64,000 nt of DNA from Xanthobacteraceae bacterium (lineage in GTDB: Bacteria > Pseudomonadota > Alphaproteobacteria > Rhizobiales > Xanthobacteraceae). Shown here piece by piece: positions 1-7,861 of the stretch. Location: positions 164,183-228,182 of the forward strand of contig SCUB01000020.1 of the NCBI GenBank assembly GCA_004297465.1, in the 5' to 3' direction. How positions within the stretch are numbered: position 1 is the first letter of the stretch; every line of letters starts with the position of its first letter. The notes under the pieces were generated by a model. The model searched no databases. It had not been told where the DNA came from and saw nothing but the letters and a program-made list of their open reading frames with translations. The translations under genes and the position numbers were made by a program.

Positions 1-1
1 C

Positions 2-343
2 CTTGAGGTCATCGGCGAGCGTTCCTACCAGTACGATGCCAGCAACTATGTCGTTGCGGCCAAGGATGCCAACCGGCCCCAGATCAATCCCTTAAAAGAG
101 GTCAACCAGGAGCGGGGCATTGCCTATTTTCCCGCCTCAACGCTGCCGCCGCCCGATTTAATCGCGCCCTGGCCAGTCGACCGCAAGCTGGGGCTGGAAA
201 TGGCGGCAAAGGCTGAAACGGTTGATCAGGCGTTGGCCCGTCGCGCCCGCGGCGACAAGGTGCCGGACATGTATGTCCCAAGCTACGTGACGGGAAATTA
301 TCTGGCCAAAAAATCATCAAGCCAGGAAGGCAAGAAGGATTGA
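2..343 (+). CDS. 3' end of an unrecognised protein (partial, left edge)
   Basis: An open frame enters from the left edge and ends at TGA 341-343, giving the last 113 residues of a larger protein. The codon usage is normal for the neighbourhood. The tail reads as a soluble protein with no membrane segment, rich in Asp/Asn/Pro early and ending in a Lys/Ser/Gln-rich basic tail (AKKSSSQEGKKD). I do not recognise the family. It runs in the same direction as the binding-protein gene that starts 91 bases downstream, so it may belong to the same transport or catabolic unit. That link is only positional. The true start lies outside the window. Confidence 0.7.
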   Translation, partial: LEVIGERSYQYDASNYVVAAKDANRPQINPLKEVNQERGIAYFPASTLPPPDLIAPWPVDRKLGLEMAAKAETVDQALARRARGDKVPDMYVPSYVTGNYLAKKSSSQEGKKD

Positions 344-434
344 GCCAACAGGGGCAACAATCCCTTAGCGATGAATTGCAAATAAAGGCCGCAAAGGTCT
401 TGCCATCGCGACAATAAAAGCAAGGGGGGAGACA

Positions 435-1757
435 GTGCATAGGATAATTCTGCGCATATTCATGCCAGCGTATGCCGTGATGGTGGGCGCTTACGATTCA
501 GCTTCGGCACAGCAAGTTGTCAAGATAGGCCTGCTCATGGCCTATACCGGACAATTTACAGAACCCGCCACTCAAATGGACAATGGAATAAAGCTCTACA
601 TGAAGGAGCACGGTAATATCGTTGCAGGCAAGAAGATCGAAGTCATCCGCAAAGATACCGCTGGCGCACCCGACACGGCAAAGCGAATGGCTCAAGAACT
701 GATCGTTAAGAATGACGTGAACATTCTCGCAGGGTTCGTCATTACGCCTGAAGCCTTGACCGTTGCCGATCTTTCGGCAAACGCAAGGAAGCTCATGGTC
801 GTAATGAATGCCGCAACCTCGATCATTACGACGATGTCGCCCTACATCACCCGCTCATCGATGACTCTGCCGCAAAATACCAGCCAGCTTGGCTTGTGGG
901 CGGCGCGCAAGGGGATCAAGCGCGTGTTCACATTGGTTTCTGATTATGCGCCGGGACACGATGCTGAAAACACATTTCAAGAAGCATTCAAGTCAGCGGG
1001 AGGGCAAATTGTGGGTTCGACTCACATGCCGCTGACAAATCCTGATTTCTCTCCTTTTGTCCAGCGTGCCAAGGATTCCAATCCCGACGGCATCTTCATC
1101 TTTGTGCCCGGTGGTTCACAGCCACCGGCTTTGGCGAAGGCGCTCATCGAGCGTGGTATAGATCCTAAGACGACCACAATCATGGGGCAGGGCGAAATCG
1201 CCGATGAGAGTTCATTGCGCGCACTCGGCGAGCAGGCTGAGGGAATGGTTACAGCTTTTCATTATGACTATGCACATTCCTCCGCGAAGAATGTTGCGTT
1301 CGTTACGGCCTACAATAAAGCGTTCCAACGCAATCCAGACTTCTATGCCGTCGGTGGCTATGACGGCATGCACCTGATCTACGAGGCACTCAAAAAGACC
1401 AACGGCAATACCAATGCCGAGGGGCTGATTGCTGCGATTAAGGGCATGAAGTGGGAAAGTCCGCGTGGCATGGCGGCGATCGATCCGGAAACTCGCGATA
1501 TCATCAATACCGTGTATATCCGCGAGGTGCATAAGGTTGACGGCAAGATGCTCAACGTTGAGATCGAGAAAACTGAAGGTGTAATAGATCCGGTCAAAGC
1601 ACGCATGAGAGTGCCTGCGGGGTCGGGAAATGGCGGCCGGTTACCATGCGGCAGACCTTGCGGTAGGCGGCGCCGGACCAGACATCGCCGTACCTTAGAG
1701 CCGGTACAGTTTCCTATGATTACGCACCCCTTGCCGAGCCAAGAGCAGCGAGGCTAG
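435..1757 (+). CDS. ABC transporter substrate-binding protein (branched-chain amino acid type), copy 1, with aberrant C-terminus
   Basis: Periplasmic solute-binding protein of the LIV/Peripla_BP_6 family. The GTG start at 435 is chosen because a strong GGGGGGA ribosome site lies 5 bases upstream and a signal peptide (about residues 1-25, ending SASA-QQ) follows. Residues 27 to about 390 align along their whole length with the second binding protein at 11522-12697, including the shared GGYDGMHLIYEALKKT stretch. The last roughly 50 residues do not: after VDPVKAR-like sequence (near base 1607) the tail becomes Arg/Gly/Cys-rich and unlike any binding protein, ending at TAG 1755-1757. The native stop seems to have been lost at a recombination or deletion junction, because the 3' end of a thioesterase gene follows directly. 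The domain itself is complete, so the product could still function. Its cognate permease is not in the immediate neighbourhood. Confidence 0.85.
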   Translation: MHRIILRIFMPAYAVMVGAYDSASAQQVVKIGLLMAYTGQFTEPATQMDNGIKLYMKEHGNIVAGKKIEVIRKDTAGAPDTAKRMAQELIVKNDVNILAGFVITPEALTVADLSANARKLMVVMNAATSIITTMSPYITRSSMTLPQNTSQLGLWAARKGIKRVFTLVSDYAPGHDAENTFQEAFKSAGGQIVGSTHMPLTNPDFSPFVQRAKDSNPDGIFIFVPGGSQPPALAKALIERGIDPKTTTIMGQGEIADESSLRALGEQAEGMVTAFHYDYAHSSAKNVAFVTAYNKAFQRNPDFYAVGGYDGMHLIYEALKKTNGNTNAEGLIAAIKGMKWESPRGMAAIDPETRDIINTVYIREVHKVDGKMLNVEIEKTEGVIDPVKARMRVPAGSGNGGRLPCGRPCGRRRRTRHRRTLEPVQFPMITHPLPSQEQRG

Positions 1758-1910
1758 CTGCGCTTTATCGGCAGCGTTGAAGACAACCTCCGCCTTGAAG
1801 CCGTATCCACGCTGGTCAAGATCTGTCTTGATGATGGCGCTGCGTGCTCAATCCCCTCGGACCTCCGTGCACGCATGGAATCTTATGAGGCCGGCAAGCG
1901 GGCTGTTTGA
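1758..1910 (+). pseudogene. 3' fragment of a 4HBT-family thioesterase gene
   Basis: Directly after the TAG of the preceding gene, and in the same frame, 50 codons ending at TGA 1908-1910 encode LRFIGSVEDNLRLEAVSTLV and further residues. This is nearly the same as the last 50 residues of the intact thioesterase at 13115-13567. Nucleotide similarity starts abruptly at CTGCGCTTTATCGG (1758 against 13415) and by eye is near 88% up to about 1898. The 5' two thirds of the gene, including the TDPAGYVFFPRYF active-site region, is absent. The piece is the remnant of a second binding-protein/thioesterase pair and should not give a functional enzyme. Confidence 0.85.
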
Positions 1911-1914
1911 GCTT

Positions 1915-3120
1915 TCATGGCGCTGCGCACCGATCGGCGGAGCGCTGATCTTCGATCACCTTCGAGCCGATGATCAGCTTCAGAACTTCGCTGGCGCCCT
2001 CATAGATCCGCAGCGCTCTGATCTCGCGGTAGAGTTTCTCGACGGGCATGCCATGCACGACGCCGAGGCCGCCAAACAATTGCACGGCGGCGTCGATCAC
2101 CTGCTGCGCCGCTTCCGTGGCGAACAGCTTGGCGGTCGAGGCTTCCCGGGTCACCCGCGTGCCCCTGACGTCCTTGGTCCAGGCGGCCCGGTAGACGAGC
2201 AGGGCCGCGGCATCGATAGAGACAGCCATGTCGCCAAGTTTGCAGCGCGTCATCTGGAAGTCAGCCAATACCTGACCAAACATGCGGCGCTCAAGGGAGC
2301 GGCCGACCGCCTCGTCCATCGCCCGCCGGGCCAATCCAAGCGCCGTCGCGCCGACTGTCGAGCGGAAGATGTCCAGTGTCGACATCGCGATCCTGAACCC
2401 GTCGCCGCCGAAGCCGATGCGGTTCTCCGCGGGGATCCAGCAATCGGTAAGCCGCAGTGTTCCCAACGGGTGAGGGGCGATCACGTCGATTCTCTCGCCA
2501 TCGTCCAGGCCGGCGGTGTTGGCCGGCACGATGAAGGCGGACAGACCCCTGGACCCGCTGCCATTCCCTTCCTGGGCGAAGACGACGTAGTAGTCGGCCA
2601 GACCGGCGTTGGAGATCCAGGTCTTGACGCCGTTGAGGCGCCAGCCGTCGCCGTCCTGCCGCGCCCGCGTTGAAATGGCCGCGACGTCCGAACCGGCGTC
2701 CGGTTCTGAAAGGGCGAAGGCGCCAATCCGGGTGCCGGCCGCGATGCCTGGCAGAATGGAGCGCTTCTGCTCCTCGCTGCCGAACAGGCTGATGGGAGCG
2801 CTTCCAAGCCCTTGCGTGGCGAATGCGAAATCCGCCAGGCCGGAATGGTATCCCAAGGTTTCCCGGGCGAGACACAAGCTCCGGGTGTCGAGCACTTCCC
2901 GCGTTCCGCCGTAGGCGGCAGGAACGCAGGAGCGCAGGAGGCCGGCCTTGCCCAGTTCGCCGACCAGCCGGCGGACACAGAGATAGACCGCGTCGGCGTC
3001 TTCTTCGGCCCCTTCGAGAAGGGGAGGAAGGCTGTCCGTCGCCCACTGCTTGAAGGCATGCGCCAGTTCCAGGTGACCGTCATCGAAGAACGGCCAGTCG
3101 AGACAGTCCCGGCTCACCAT
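1915..3120 (-). CDS. acyl-CoA dehydrogenase
   Basis: FAD-dependent acyl-CoA dehydrogenase of 401 residues, forming a 2,3-double bond in an acyl-CoA. Both family signatures are visible: GAFALSEPDAGSD near residue 137, and the C-terminal GGLGVVHGMPVEKLYRE followed by RIYEGASEV, where the Glu sits at the place of the catalytic base of medium- and short-chain dehydrogenases. The frame is open further upstream, but the start is placed at 3120 because this ATG overlaps the TGA of the upstream crotonase (TGATG), the usual coupled arrangement. It is the last gene of an eight-gene minus-strand operon (10067 to 1915). With the BadH-like SDR and the hydratase it could act on an alicyclic or branched acyl-CoA, an AliB-like role. 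The substrate is inferred. Confidence 0.88.
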   Translation of the reverse strand: MVSRDCLDWPFFDDGHLELAHAFKQWATDSLPPLLEGAEEDADAVYLCVRRLVGELGKAGLLRSCVPAAYGGTREVLDTRSLCLARETLGYHSGLADFAFATQGLGSAPISLFGSEEQKRSILPGIAAGTRIGAFALSEPDAGSDVAAISTRARQDGDGWRLNGVKTWISNAGLADYYVVFAQEGNGSGSRGLSAFIVPANTAGLDDGERIDVIAPHPLGTLRLTDCWIPAENRIGFGGDGFRIAMSTLDIFRSTVGATALGLARRAMDEAVGRSLERRMFGQVLADFQMTRCKLGDMAVSIDAAALLVYRAAWTKDVRGTRVTREASTAKLFATEAAQQVIDAAVQLFGGLGVVHGMPVEKLYREIRALRIYEGASEVLKLIIGSKVIEDQRSADRCAAP

Positions 3121-3941
3121 CAGTTGCCCTCGAAGACCGGTTTCTGCTTGGCGATGAAGGCGCGATACGCCCTTTCGAAGTCCTTTGTCTGCATGCAGAT
3201 GGCCTGGGCCTGGGCTTCGGCCTCGATGCATTCGCCGAGGCCGAGGCTCCATTCCTGCCACAGCATCGTCTTGGTCATGGCGTGACCGAAGTTGGGGCCG
3301 TCGGCCAGTTCCTTGGCCATGGCGGTAGCTTCCTCCAGGAGCTTTTCAGGCTCCGAGAGGCGATTGTAGAAGCCGATCCGCTCGGCCTCTTCGCCGCCGA
3401 CGACTCGACCGGTGTAGAGCAGGTCGGCGGCGCGCGACAGCCCGATCAAGCGTGGCAGCAGGGTGCAGGCGCCCATGTCCGCTCCGGCTAATCCGACGCG
3501 GACGAACAGGAAGGCCAGTTTGCTTCGGGCCGTTGCGAAGCGCATGTCCGCCGCACAGGCGATCATGGCGCCGGCCCCGGTACAGACGCCGTCGATGGCA
3601 GCGATGATCGGCTGAGGACATTGCCGCATCGCCTTGACCAGGTCGCCCGACATGCGGGTGAAGGTCAGCAGTTGCGTCATGTCCATCTGCACCAGCTTGG
3701 CAATGATGTCCTTGACATCGCCACCTGAGCAGAAGTTGCCGCCCGAACTTGCGAAGACAATGGCGTCAACATCCTTGGTATAGACCATGTCGCGGAACAG
3801 ATCGCGCAGCTCGGCATAGGAATCCAGGCTGAGCGGGTTCTTGCGCTCCGGATAATTCAGCGAGATGGTGGCGATGCCGTTCGCATGACTGTAACTGATG
3901 AACTTGCCCTTGTAGTCGGCCAGCTTGAGTTCCTTGAACAT
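3120..3941 (-). CDS. crotonase-fold protein without canonical hydratase glutamates
   Basis: Enoyl-CoA hydratase/isomerase superfamily protein of 273 residues. The oxyanion-hole segment GGNFCSGGDVKDI and the DGVCTGAGAMIACAADMRF helix are present. When I align this helix and the next loop by eye with mitochondrial enoyl-CoA hydratase, the two catalytic Glu positions are Met (GAGAM) and Phe (FLFVRVG). It is therefore unlikely to be a plain hydratase. A C-C hydrolase, lyase, isomerase or decarboxylase on a CoA ester is more plausible. The ATG at 3941 has GGAG about 11 bases upstream. It lies 24 bases after the SDR gene, and its stop overlaps the start of the acyl-CoA dehydrogenase. Since no thiolase is present in the operon, this gene is a candidate for the carbon-chain or ring-cleaving step, but that is inference. 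Confidence 0.82.
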   Translation of the reverse strand: MFKELKLADYKGKFISYSHANGIATISLNYPERKNPLSLDSYAELRDLFRDMVYTKDVDAIVFASSGGNFCSGGDVKDIIAKLVQMDMTQLLTFTRMSGDLVKAMRQCPQPIIAAIDGVCTGAGAMIACAADMRFATARSKLAFLFVRVGLAGADMGACTLLPRLIGLSRAADLLYTGRVVGGEEAERIGFYNRLSEPEKLLEEATAMAKELADGPNFGHAMTKTMLWQEWSLGLGECIEAEAQAQAICMQTKDFERAYRAFIAKQKPVFEGN

Positions 3942-3965
3942 GTTCCAATTCTCCGTGGACTGGCC

Positions 3966-4715
3966 TTAGCCGCACATCGTCAAGCCGCCGCTGGCGCTCA
4001 GCACCTGGCCGGTGACGTAGCCGGACTGGGAACCGCAGAAAAAGATGATGGGATCGGCCACTTCTTCGGGCCTGCCGGCGCGGCGCAAGGGGATCGCCTT
4101 GATGAACGCCTCCTGATACTTCTCCTCGACTTCACCAAACAGCGGCGTATCGGTCGGTCCAGGGCAGACGCAATTGGACGTGACGTTAAAGCGTGCGCCT
4201 TCCCGCGCCACCGCTTTGGTGAAGCCCATCAGTCCGGCTTTGGCGGCGGAATAGACGGCCTCGCCCAGGCTGCCGACCCGGGCCGCGTCGCTGGAGACAA
4301 AGACGATCTTGCCCTGCTTGCGCTCGAACATCTGCGGCAGCATCAGTTTGGTCAGGCGCATGGGTCCGGTGAGATTGAGACTGAGCACCTTGTCCCAGAA
4401 CTCGTCGGTGGTCTGAACGAAGGGAGTGTTCTTGCTCCAGCCGGCTCCATTGACGAGAATATCAATGTGCCCAAACCGGGTCAGGGCCTCGGCGGCGAAC
4501 TCTTTAATGGAAGCCTCGTCGGTCAGATCGAGATGGAGGTATTCCACCTTATGGCCCTTGGCCCGAAGATCGGCCGCCACGGCGGCGCCCCCATCCCTGT
4601 TGATGTCGCCGATCAGCACCCGAGCGCCACCGACGGCAAGCTTCTCGACGACCGATTTATTGATGCCGGAAGCGCCGCCGGTCACGATTGCATTCTTGTC
4701 GGTAAACATGGTCAT
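3966..4715 (-). CDS. short-chain dehydrogenase, BadH-like (hydroxyacyl-CoA dehydrogenase)
   Basis: NAD(P)-dependent short-chain dehydrogenase of 249 residues. The Rossmann motif is TGGASGIN near the N-terminus, followed by NGAG. The catalytic Ser and YxxxK lie in VSSDAARVGSLGEAVYSAAK. The region SDAARVGS-GEAVY, VCPGPTDT and the C-terminal TGQVLSASGGLTMCG closely resemble, from memory, BadH of Rhodopseudomonas palustris, the 2-hydroxycyclohexanecarboxyl-CoA dehydrogenase. I start at 4715 rather than the upstream ATG at 4733, because GAGGGAAAG precedes it and the upstream codons (RGKEN) look like the ribosome site itself. The gene is in mid-operon, 21 bases after the hydratase gene. Its likely job is oxidation of a hydroxy-alicyclic acyl-CoA to the ketone. 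The substrate is not proven. Confidence 0.87.
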   Translation of the reverse strand: MTMFTDKNAIVTGGASGINKSVVEKLAVGGARVLIGDINRDGGAAVAADLRAKGHKVEYLHLDLTDEASIKEFAAEALTRFGHIDILVNGAGWSKNTPFVQTTDEFWDKVLSLNLTGPMRLTKLMLPQMFERKQGKIVFVSSDAARVGSLGEAVYSAAKAGLMGFTKAVAREGARFNVTSNCVCPGPTDTPLFGEVEEKYQEAFIKAIPLRRAGRPEEVADPIIFFCGSQSGYVTGQVLSASGGLTMCG

Positions 4716-4736
4716 ATTTTCTTTCCCTCTCATGGC

Positions 4737-5492
4737 TCAGGCTTTGACGAGAAATTCGGAGACTCGCCGTCGGGTTTCGGGGTGGTCGTAAAGGGCGCGG
4801 GTCAGGGAGATCTCCTGGGCGTAGCCGCCGCGGGAGAAATCGCCGGACGCGGCAATGCAACGCTTGTTCGCTGCGATGGCCGCGCGGGGAATGGCGGCGA
4901 ACCGCTGGACGACCCTGGCCGTCCACTCGGCCAGCTTGCTGCGCGGCTTGGCCCATTCCACAAGGCCAATCCGTTCGGCTTCGGCCCCGTCGATGATTTC
5001 GGCGCCGAGGATCAACCGGTTGGCTGCACCCCGCCCGCAAAGCTGAGCCAAACGTTGAGTGCCGCCCGCGCCGGGCAATAGACCCAGTCTGGATTCCGGC
5101 AGGCCAAGCTTCGATTCGATTGCCGCCACGCGCACGTCACAGGCCAGCGCAAGCTCCATGCCGCCGCCCATGGCGGTGCCGGTCAGCTCGGCCACCGACA
5201 CCACCGGCGCTGCTTCGATGCGGAAGAAAAGCTCCTGCATCTCTCGCACGACCGCGATCATTTCGTCAGGGCCGGTGGGGGTGGAGAAGCACGAATGCAT
5301 CAGGGCGAGGTCTGCCCCAGCGGAGAATATCTTCTGGTCACTCCGCAGATGCAGAACCGTCACGCTGTCGTCGGAGGTAATCTGGTCGAGAAGGGCGTGG
5401 AACCGCTCGACCATCTCCTTGTTCAAGGCGTTGACGGGTGGACGCGACATTGTCGCGACAACAACCGGCCCGTCTCGTTCAATCTTGATCAT
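4737..5492 (-). CDS. enoyl-CoA hydratase
   Basis: Crotonase-family hydratase of 251 residues. Unlike its two paralogs in this operon it keeps both catalytic glutamates: GGGMELALACD and LPESRLGLLPGAGGTQRL match the hydratase consensus. The frame is open upstream to 5618, but that part overlaps the end of the ligase gene, so the start is placed at the ATG at 5492 (MIKIERDG), 17 bases after the ligase stop. The expected reaction is hydration of the 2-enoyl-CoA made by an acyl-CoA dehydrogenase, handing the hydroxyacyl-CoA to the adjacent BadH-like SDR. A BadK-like role (cyclohex-1-ene-1-carboxyl-CoA hydratase) fits the context. Confidence 0.88.
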   Translation of the reverse strand: MIKIERDGPVVVATMSRPPVNALNKEMVERFHALLDQITSDDSVTVLHLRSDQKIFSAGADLALMHSCFSTPTGPDEMIAVVREMQELFFRIEAAPVVSVAELTGTAMGGGMELALACDVRVAAIESKLGLPESRLGLLPGAGGTQRLAQLCGRGAANRLILGAEIIDGAEAERIGLVEWAKPRSKLAEWTARVVQRFAAIPRAAIAANKRCIAASGDFSRGGYAQEISLTRALYDHPETRRRVSEFLVKA

Positions 5493-5509
5493 GGTTGCGT
5501 CCTGGCGAA

Positions 5510-7060
5510 CTATTGGCGGAGTTTGAAACGTTGCACTTTTCCGCTTGCCGTCTTCGGCAGCTCCTCGGTGAAGTGAATCCACTTCGGGCGCTTGTAGGGA
5601 GCCAGCCGCTCCTTGCAAAAGGCGCGCAGCTCGTCCGAGGTGCTCTCTGACGCGTACCGCTGATCCTTGAGGACAACCCAGGCTTCCGCCTTGGTCAGAC
5701 CTTCGTCATCGGCGCGGCCGACCACCGCCACCTCGAGCACCTTTGGATGTTCAATCAGCGTCGATTCAATTTCGAACGGAGAAATCCACCGCCCGCCGAC
5801 CTTGAGCATGTCGTCGCCGCGTCCGCAGTAGCTGTAGTAGCCGTCATGGTTCCGGAAATAGATGTCGCCTGTGTCGAGCCAGCCATCGATCAGAGCGGAG
5901 GCGGTCTTGACGGGGTTGTTCCAGTAGCGGGTCATCAGCGACTGTCCGCGGATCAGCAGCCGTCCCGGCACGCCGTCGGCGCAGGGCTGGCCGTTCGCAT
6001 CGACAATGCGGAGCTGGAAGCCGGGAAGCGGCTTGCCCGAGGTGCCGGGGCGGATGTCGTCCATCCGATTGCCGATGTAGACGAAGCCGGCTTCCGTCGA
6101 GCCAATTATCTCTCGGACCGGCACCCCTGTCAGCGAGGTCCAGCGCCGCAGCAATTCGGCCGGCATGGCCTCGCCTCCCGACAGGCAGAAGCGCAGGCTG
6201 GACGCCTCCTCGCGGTGCAATTGGCCGCAGGCGATCAACTGGGAATAGAAGGTGGGGACTGCGGCGAAGATCGTCGGCTTGAATTGCCGGAACAATGCAA
6301 CCGTCAATTCGGGGCTGGGCCGGTGCGGATCAAGGATCACGGCCGCCCCAAGCCAGAGGGGAATGGCCATGCCGATTCCCATGCCAAACGAAGTGTACAG
6401 CCGCGGCATCGACAGGATTACGTCGCCGTCGCTGCGGCCGATCATGTGTTCGGCGAAGATGCCGCTGATGACCGGCAGGCAGCTGTGGGCATGGACGACG
6501 CCTTTCGGCTTGCCGGTGGTGCCCGACGAATAAAGGATGTAGCAGTCATCCTCTGCCCTGGCGGGATGGCAATCGCTTCGGGCCTGAACGGTCAGGGCCC
6601 GTTCGGTCAGCGCCTGCAACGGCAGACAGACCTTGGGATGCGTTATCGACTTGCTTACGGCCTCGACGATGGTTTTCTCGAAATCTGCGGCATAGATGAT
6701 GCCGGCGCATTCGCAGTCATCGATGATGTAGGCGTAATCGCCGGCGCCGAGAGCGGTATTCAGCGGAACCGGAATGATGCCGGTGTGGATTGCCCCCATG
6801 AACAGGTAGATGAATTCGGGGCAGTCGGGCAGGAGCAGGGCGACCCTGTCGCCGGGCGTTATGCCAAGGTCGATCAGCGCTTGGCCGTAACGCCTCACGC
6901 GTTCTGCCAATTGGCCATAGGTCACCGTTGCTTCTGCCGTGATGATGGCCGTCCGATCGGCATTCCCGATCGCCACCTGGCGGTCGGCAAAGACCTCGAC
7001 GCAGTTAAAGCGATCGGGAAACTTCTGCCTCGGAATCTCGTCGAACGTCGAGGCGGCCAT
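5510..7060 (-). CDS. acyl-CoA ligase of the benzoate-CoA ligase family (AMP-forming)
   Basis: ANL-superfamily ligase of 516 residues that activates a carboxylic acid to its CoA ester through an acyl-adenylate. Visible motifs are the P-loop YSSGTTGKPKGVVHAH (about residues 175-190), the adenine-binding GSTEAGFVYIGN, the DTGDIYFRNHDGYYSYCGRGDD hinge region and the C-terminal Lys in TASGKVQRFKL. The N-terminal layout (FNCVEVF, then VTYGQL) and length match benzoate-CoA ligases such as BadA, whose substrates include benzoate and cyclohexenecarboxylates. It is the entry step of this operon, 3 bases after the upstream crotonase. An aromatic, aryl-alkanoic or alicyclic acid is the likely substrate. 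Confidence 0.88.
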   Translation of the reverse strand: MAASTFDEIPRQKFPDRFNCVEVFADRQVAIGNADRTAIITAEATVTYGQLAERVRRYGQALIDLGITPGDRVALLLPDCPEFIYLFMGAIHTGIIPVPLNTALGAGDYAYIIDDCECAGIIYAADFEKTIVEAVSKSITHPKVCLPLQALTERALTVQARSDCHPARAEDDCYILYSSGTTGKPKGVVHAHSCLPVISGIFAEHMIGRSDGDVILSMPRLYTSFGMGIGMAIPLWLGAAVILDPHRPSPELTVALFRQFKPTIFAAVPTFYSQLIACGQLHREEASSLRFCLSGGEAMPAELLRRWTSLTGVPVREIIGSTEAGFVYIGNRMDDIRPGTSGKPLPGFQLRIVDANGQPCADGVPGRLLIRGQSLMTRYWNNPVKTASALIDGWLDTGDIYFRNHDGYYSYCGRGDDMLKVGGRWISPFEIESTLIEHPKVLEVAVVGRADDEGLTKAEAWVVLKDQRYASESTSDELRAFCKERLAPYKRPKWIHFTEELPKTASGKVQRFKLRQ

Positions 7061-7063
7061 CTG

Positions 7064-7861
7064 TCAAGCCTTCTTCTGCTGGAGCTTGGCCGTGGCCTTC
7101 TCGACCGCCAGCCGGTGCTGGTCGGTGAAATGGGCGAGGGCCTGCATTGACGCCGACATTTCGAGGATGGTGTCGAGGCGCGCGAACTGGGCTTCGCGGA
7201 TCAGGCGTTTGCTCATCCGCAGGGCGGGAGGCGAGTTGGCGGCAATCCTGCCCGCCAGCGCCAAGGCTTCGTCCAGCAGCCGGTCATCGGGGACGACGCG
7301 GGACACCAGCCCGCAAGCCAGCGCTTCCGCCGCTCCGATGCTGTCCCCGGTAAAGCTCATCTCGCAGGCCTTGGACATGCCCACTACCCGCTGCAGCAGC
7401 CAGGCGCCGCCATCCCCGGGCACGATCCCTAACTTCACGAAGGATTCGGCGAACACCGCGCTTTCCGAAGCGATGCGGATGTCGCACATGCAGGCGAGGT
7501 CGCAGCCGGCGCCTATGGCGGGGCCATTGACGGCCGCGATCGTTGGCACCTGAAGATTGTAAAGGGCCAGGGGAATTGTCTGGATGCCCTGCAAATAGTT
7601 CGACCGCAGCTCGTAGGGCGAGCCTGCGAACATTCCGGAACGATCCTGCATGCCTTTGATGTTGCCGCCCGCGCAAAAGGCCTTCCCCGTTGCAGTCAGC
7701 ACGACGGCGCCTATGCCTTGGTCGGCATTTATCGCCTCGCAGACGTCGACGAATTCGTCGAACTGCCACTGCTCCGAAAGGACATTGCGCTCCTCGGGAT
7801 GGCTCATGGTCAGCAGCACGACACCATCGTGCCTTGACTGTTTGAGGAATGCGGTCGTCAT
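7064..7861 (-). CDS. enoyl-CoA hydratase/isomerase family protein (PaaG-like active site)
   Basis: Crotonase-fold protein of 265 residues. The oxyanion loop is AFCAGGNIKGM. The first Glu position of hydratases is Asp here (GAGCDLACMCD), and the second is not Glu (ESFVKLGIVPGDGGAWLLQRVVG). The FVKLGIVPGDGG loop resembles isomerase-type members such as PaaG, in which an Asp near this loop is catalytic. I therefore expect double-bond isomerisation or hydration of a conjugated substrate rather than a textbook hydratase. The ATG at 7861 overlaps the stop of the small acyl-CoA dehydrogenase gene by 4 bases (ATGA), so the two are translationally coupled. It is the third gene of the operon. Confidence 0.85.
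   Translation of the reverse strand: MTTAFLKQSRHDGVVLLTMSHPEERNVLSEQWQFDEFVDVCEAINADQGIGAVVLTATGKAFCAGGNIKGMQDRSGMFAGSPYELRSNYLQGIQTIPLALYNLQVPTIAAVNGPAIGAGCDLACMCDIRIASESAVFAESFVKLGIVPGDGGAWLLQRVVGMSKACEMSFTGDSIGAAEALACGLVSRVVPDDRLLDEALALAGRIAANSPPALRMSKRLIREAQFARLDTILEMSASMQALAHFTDQHRLAVEKATAKLQQKKA

Noticed and set aside
3121-3261. Extended start of the acyl-CoA dehydrogenase at 3261
   Set aside because: The extension overlaps the crotonase gene and has no homology-like sequence; TGATG coupling at 3120 is a better start.
1777-7150. Long plus-strand open frames opposite the CoA operon (for example 3885-5081 and 5747-7150, up to 467 codons)
   Set aside because: They lie antisense to genes with clear family motifs, have shadow-type composition (Asp/Gly/Arg-rich without domain motifs) and no ribosome sites; high GC content makes such frames common.
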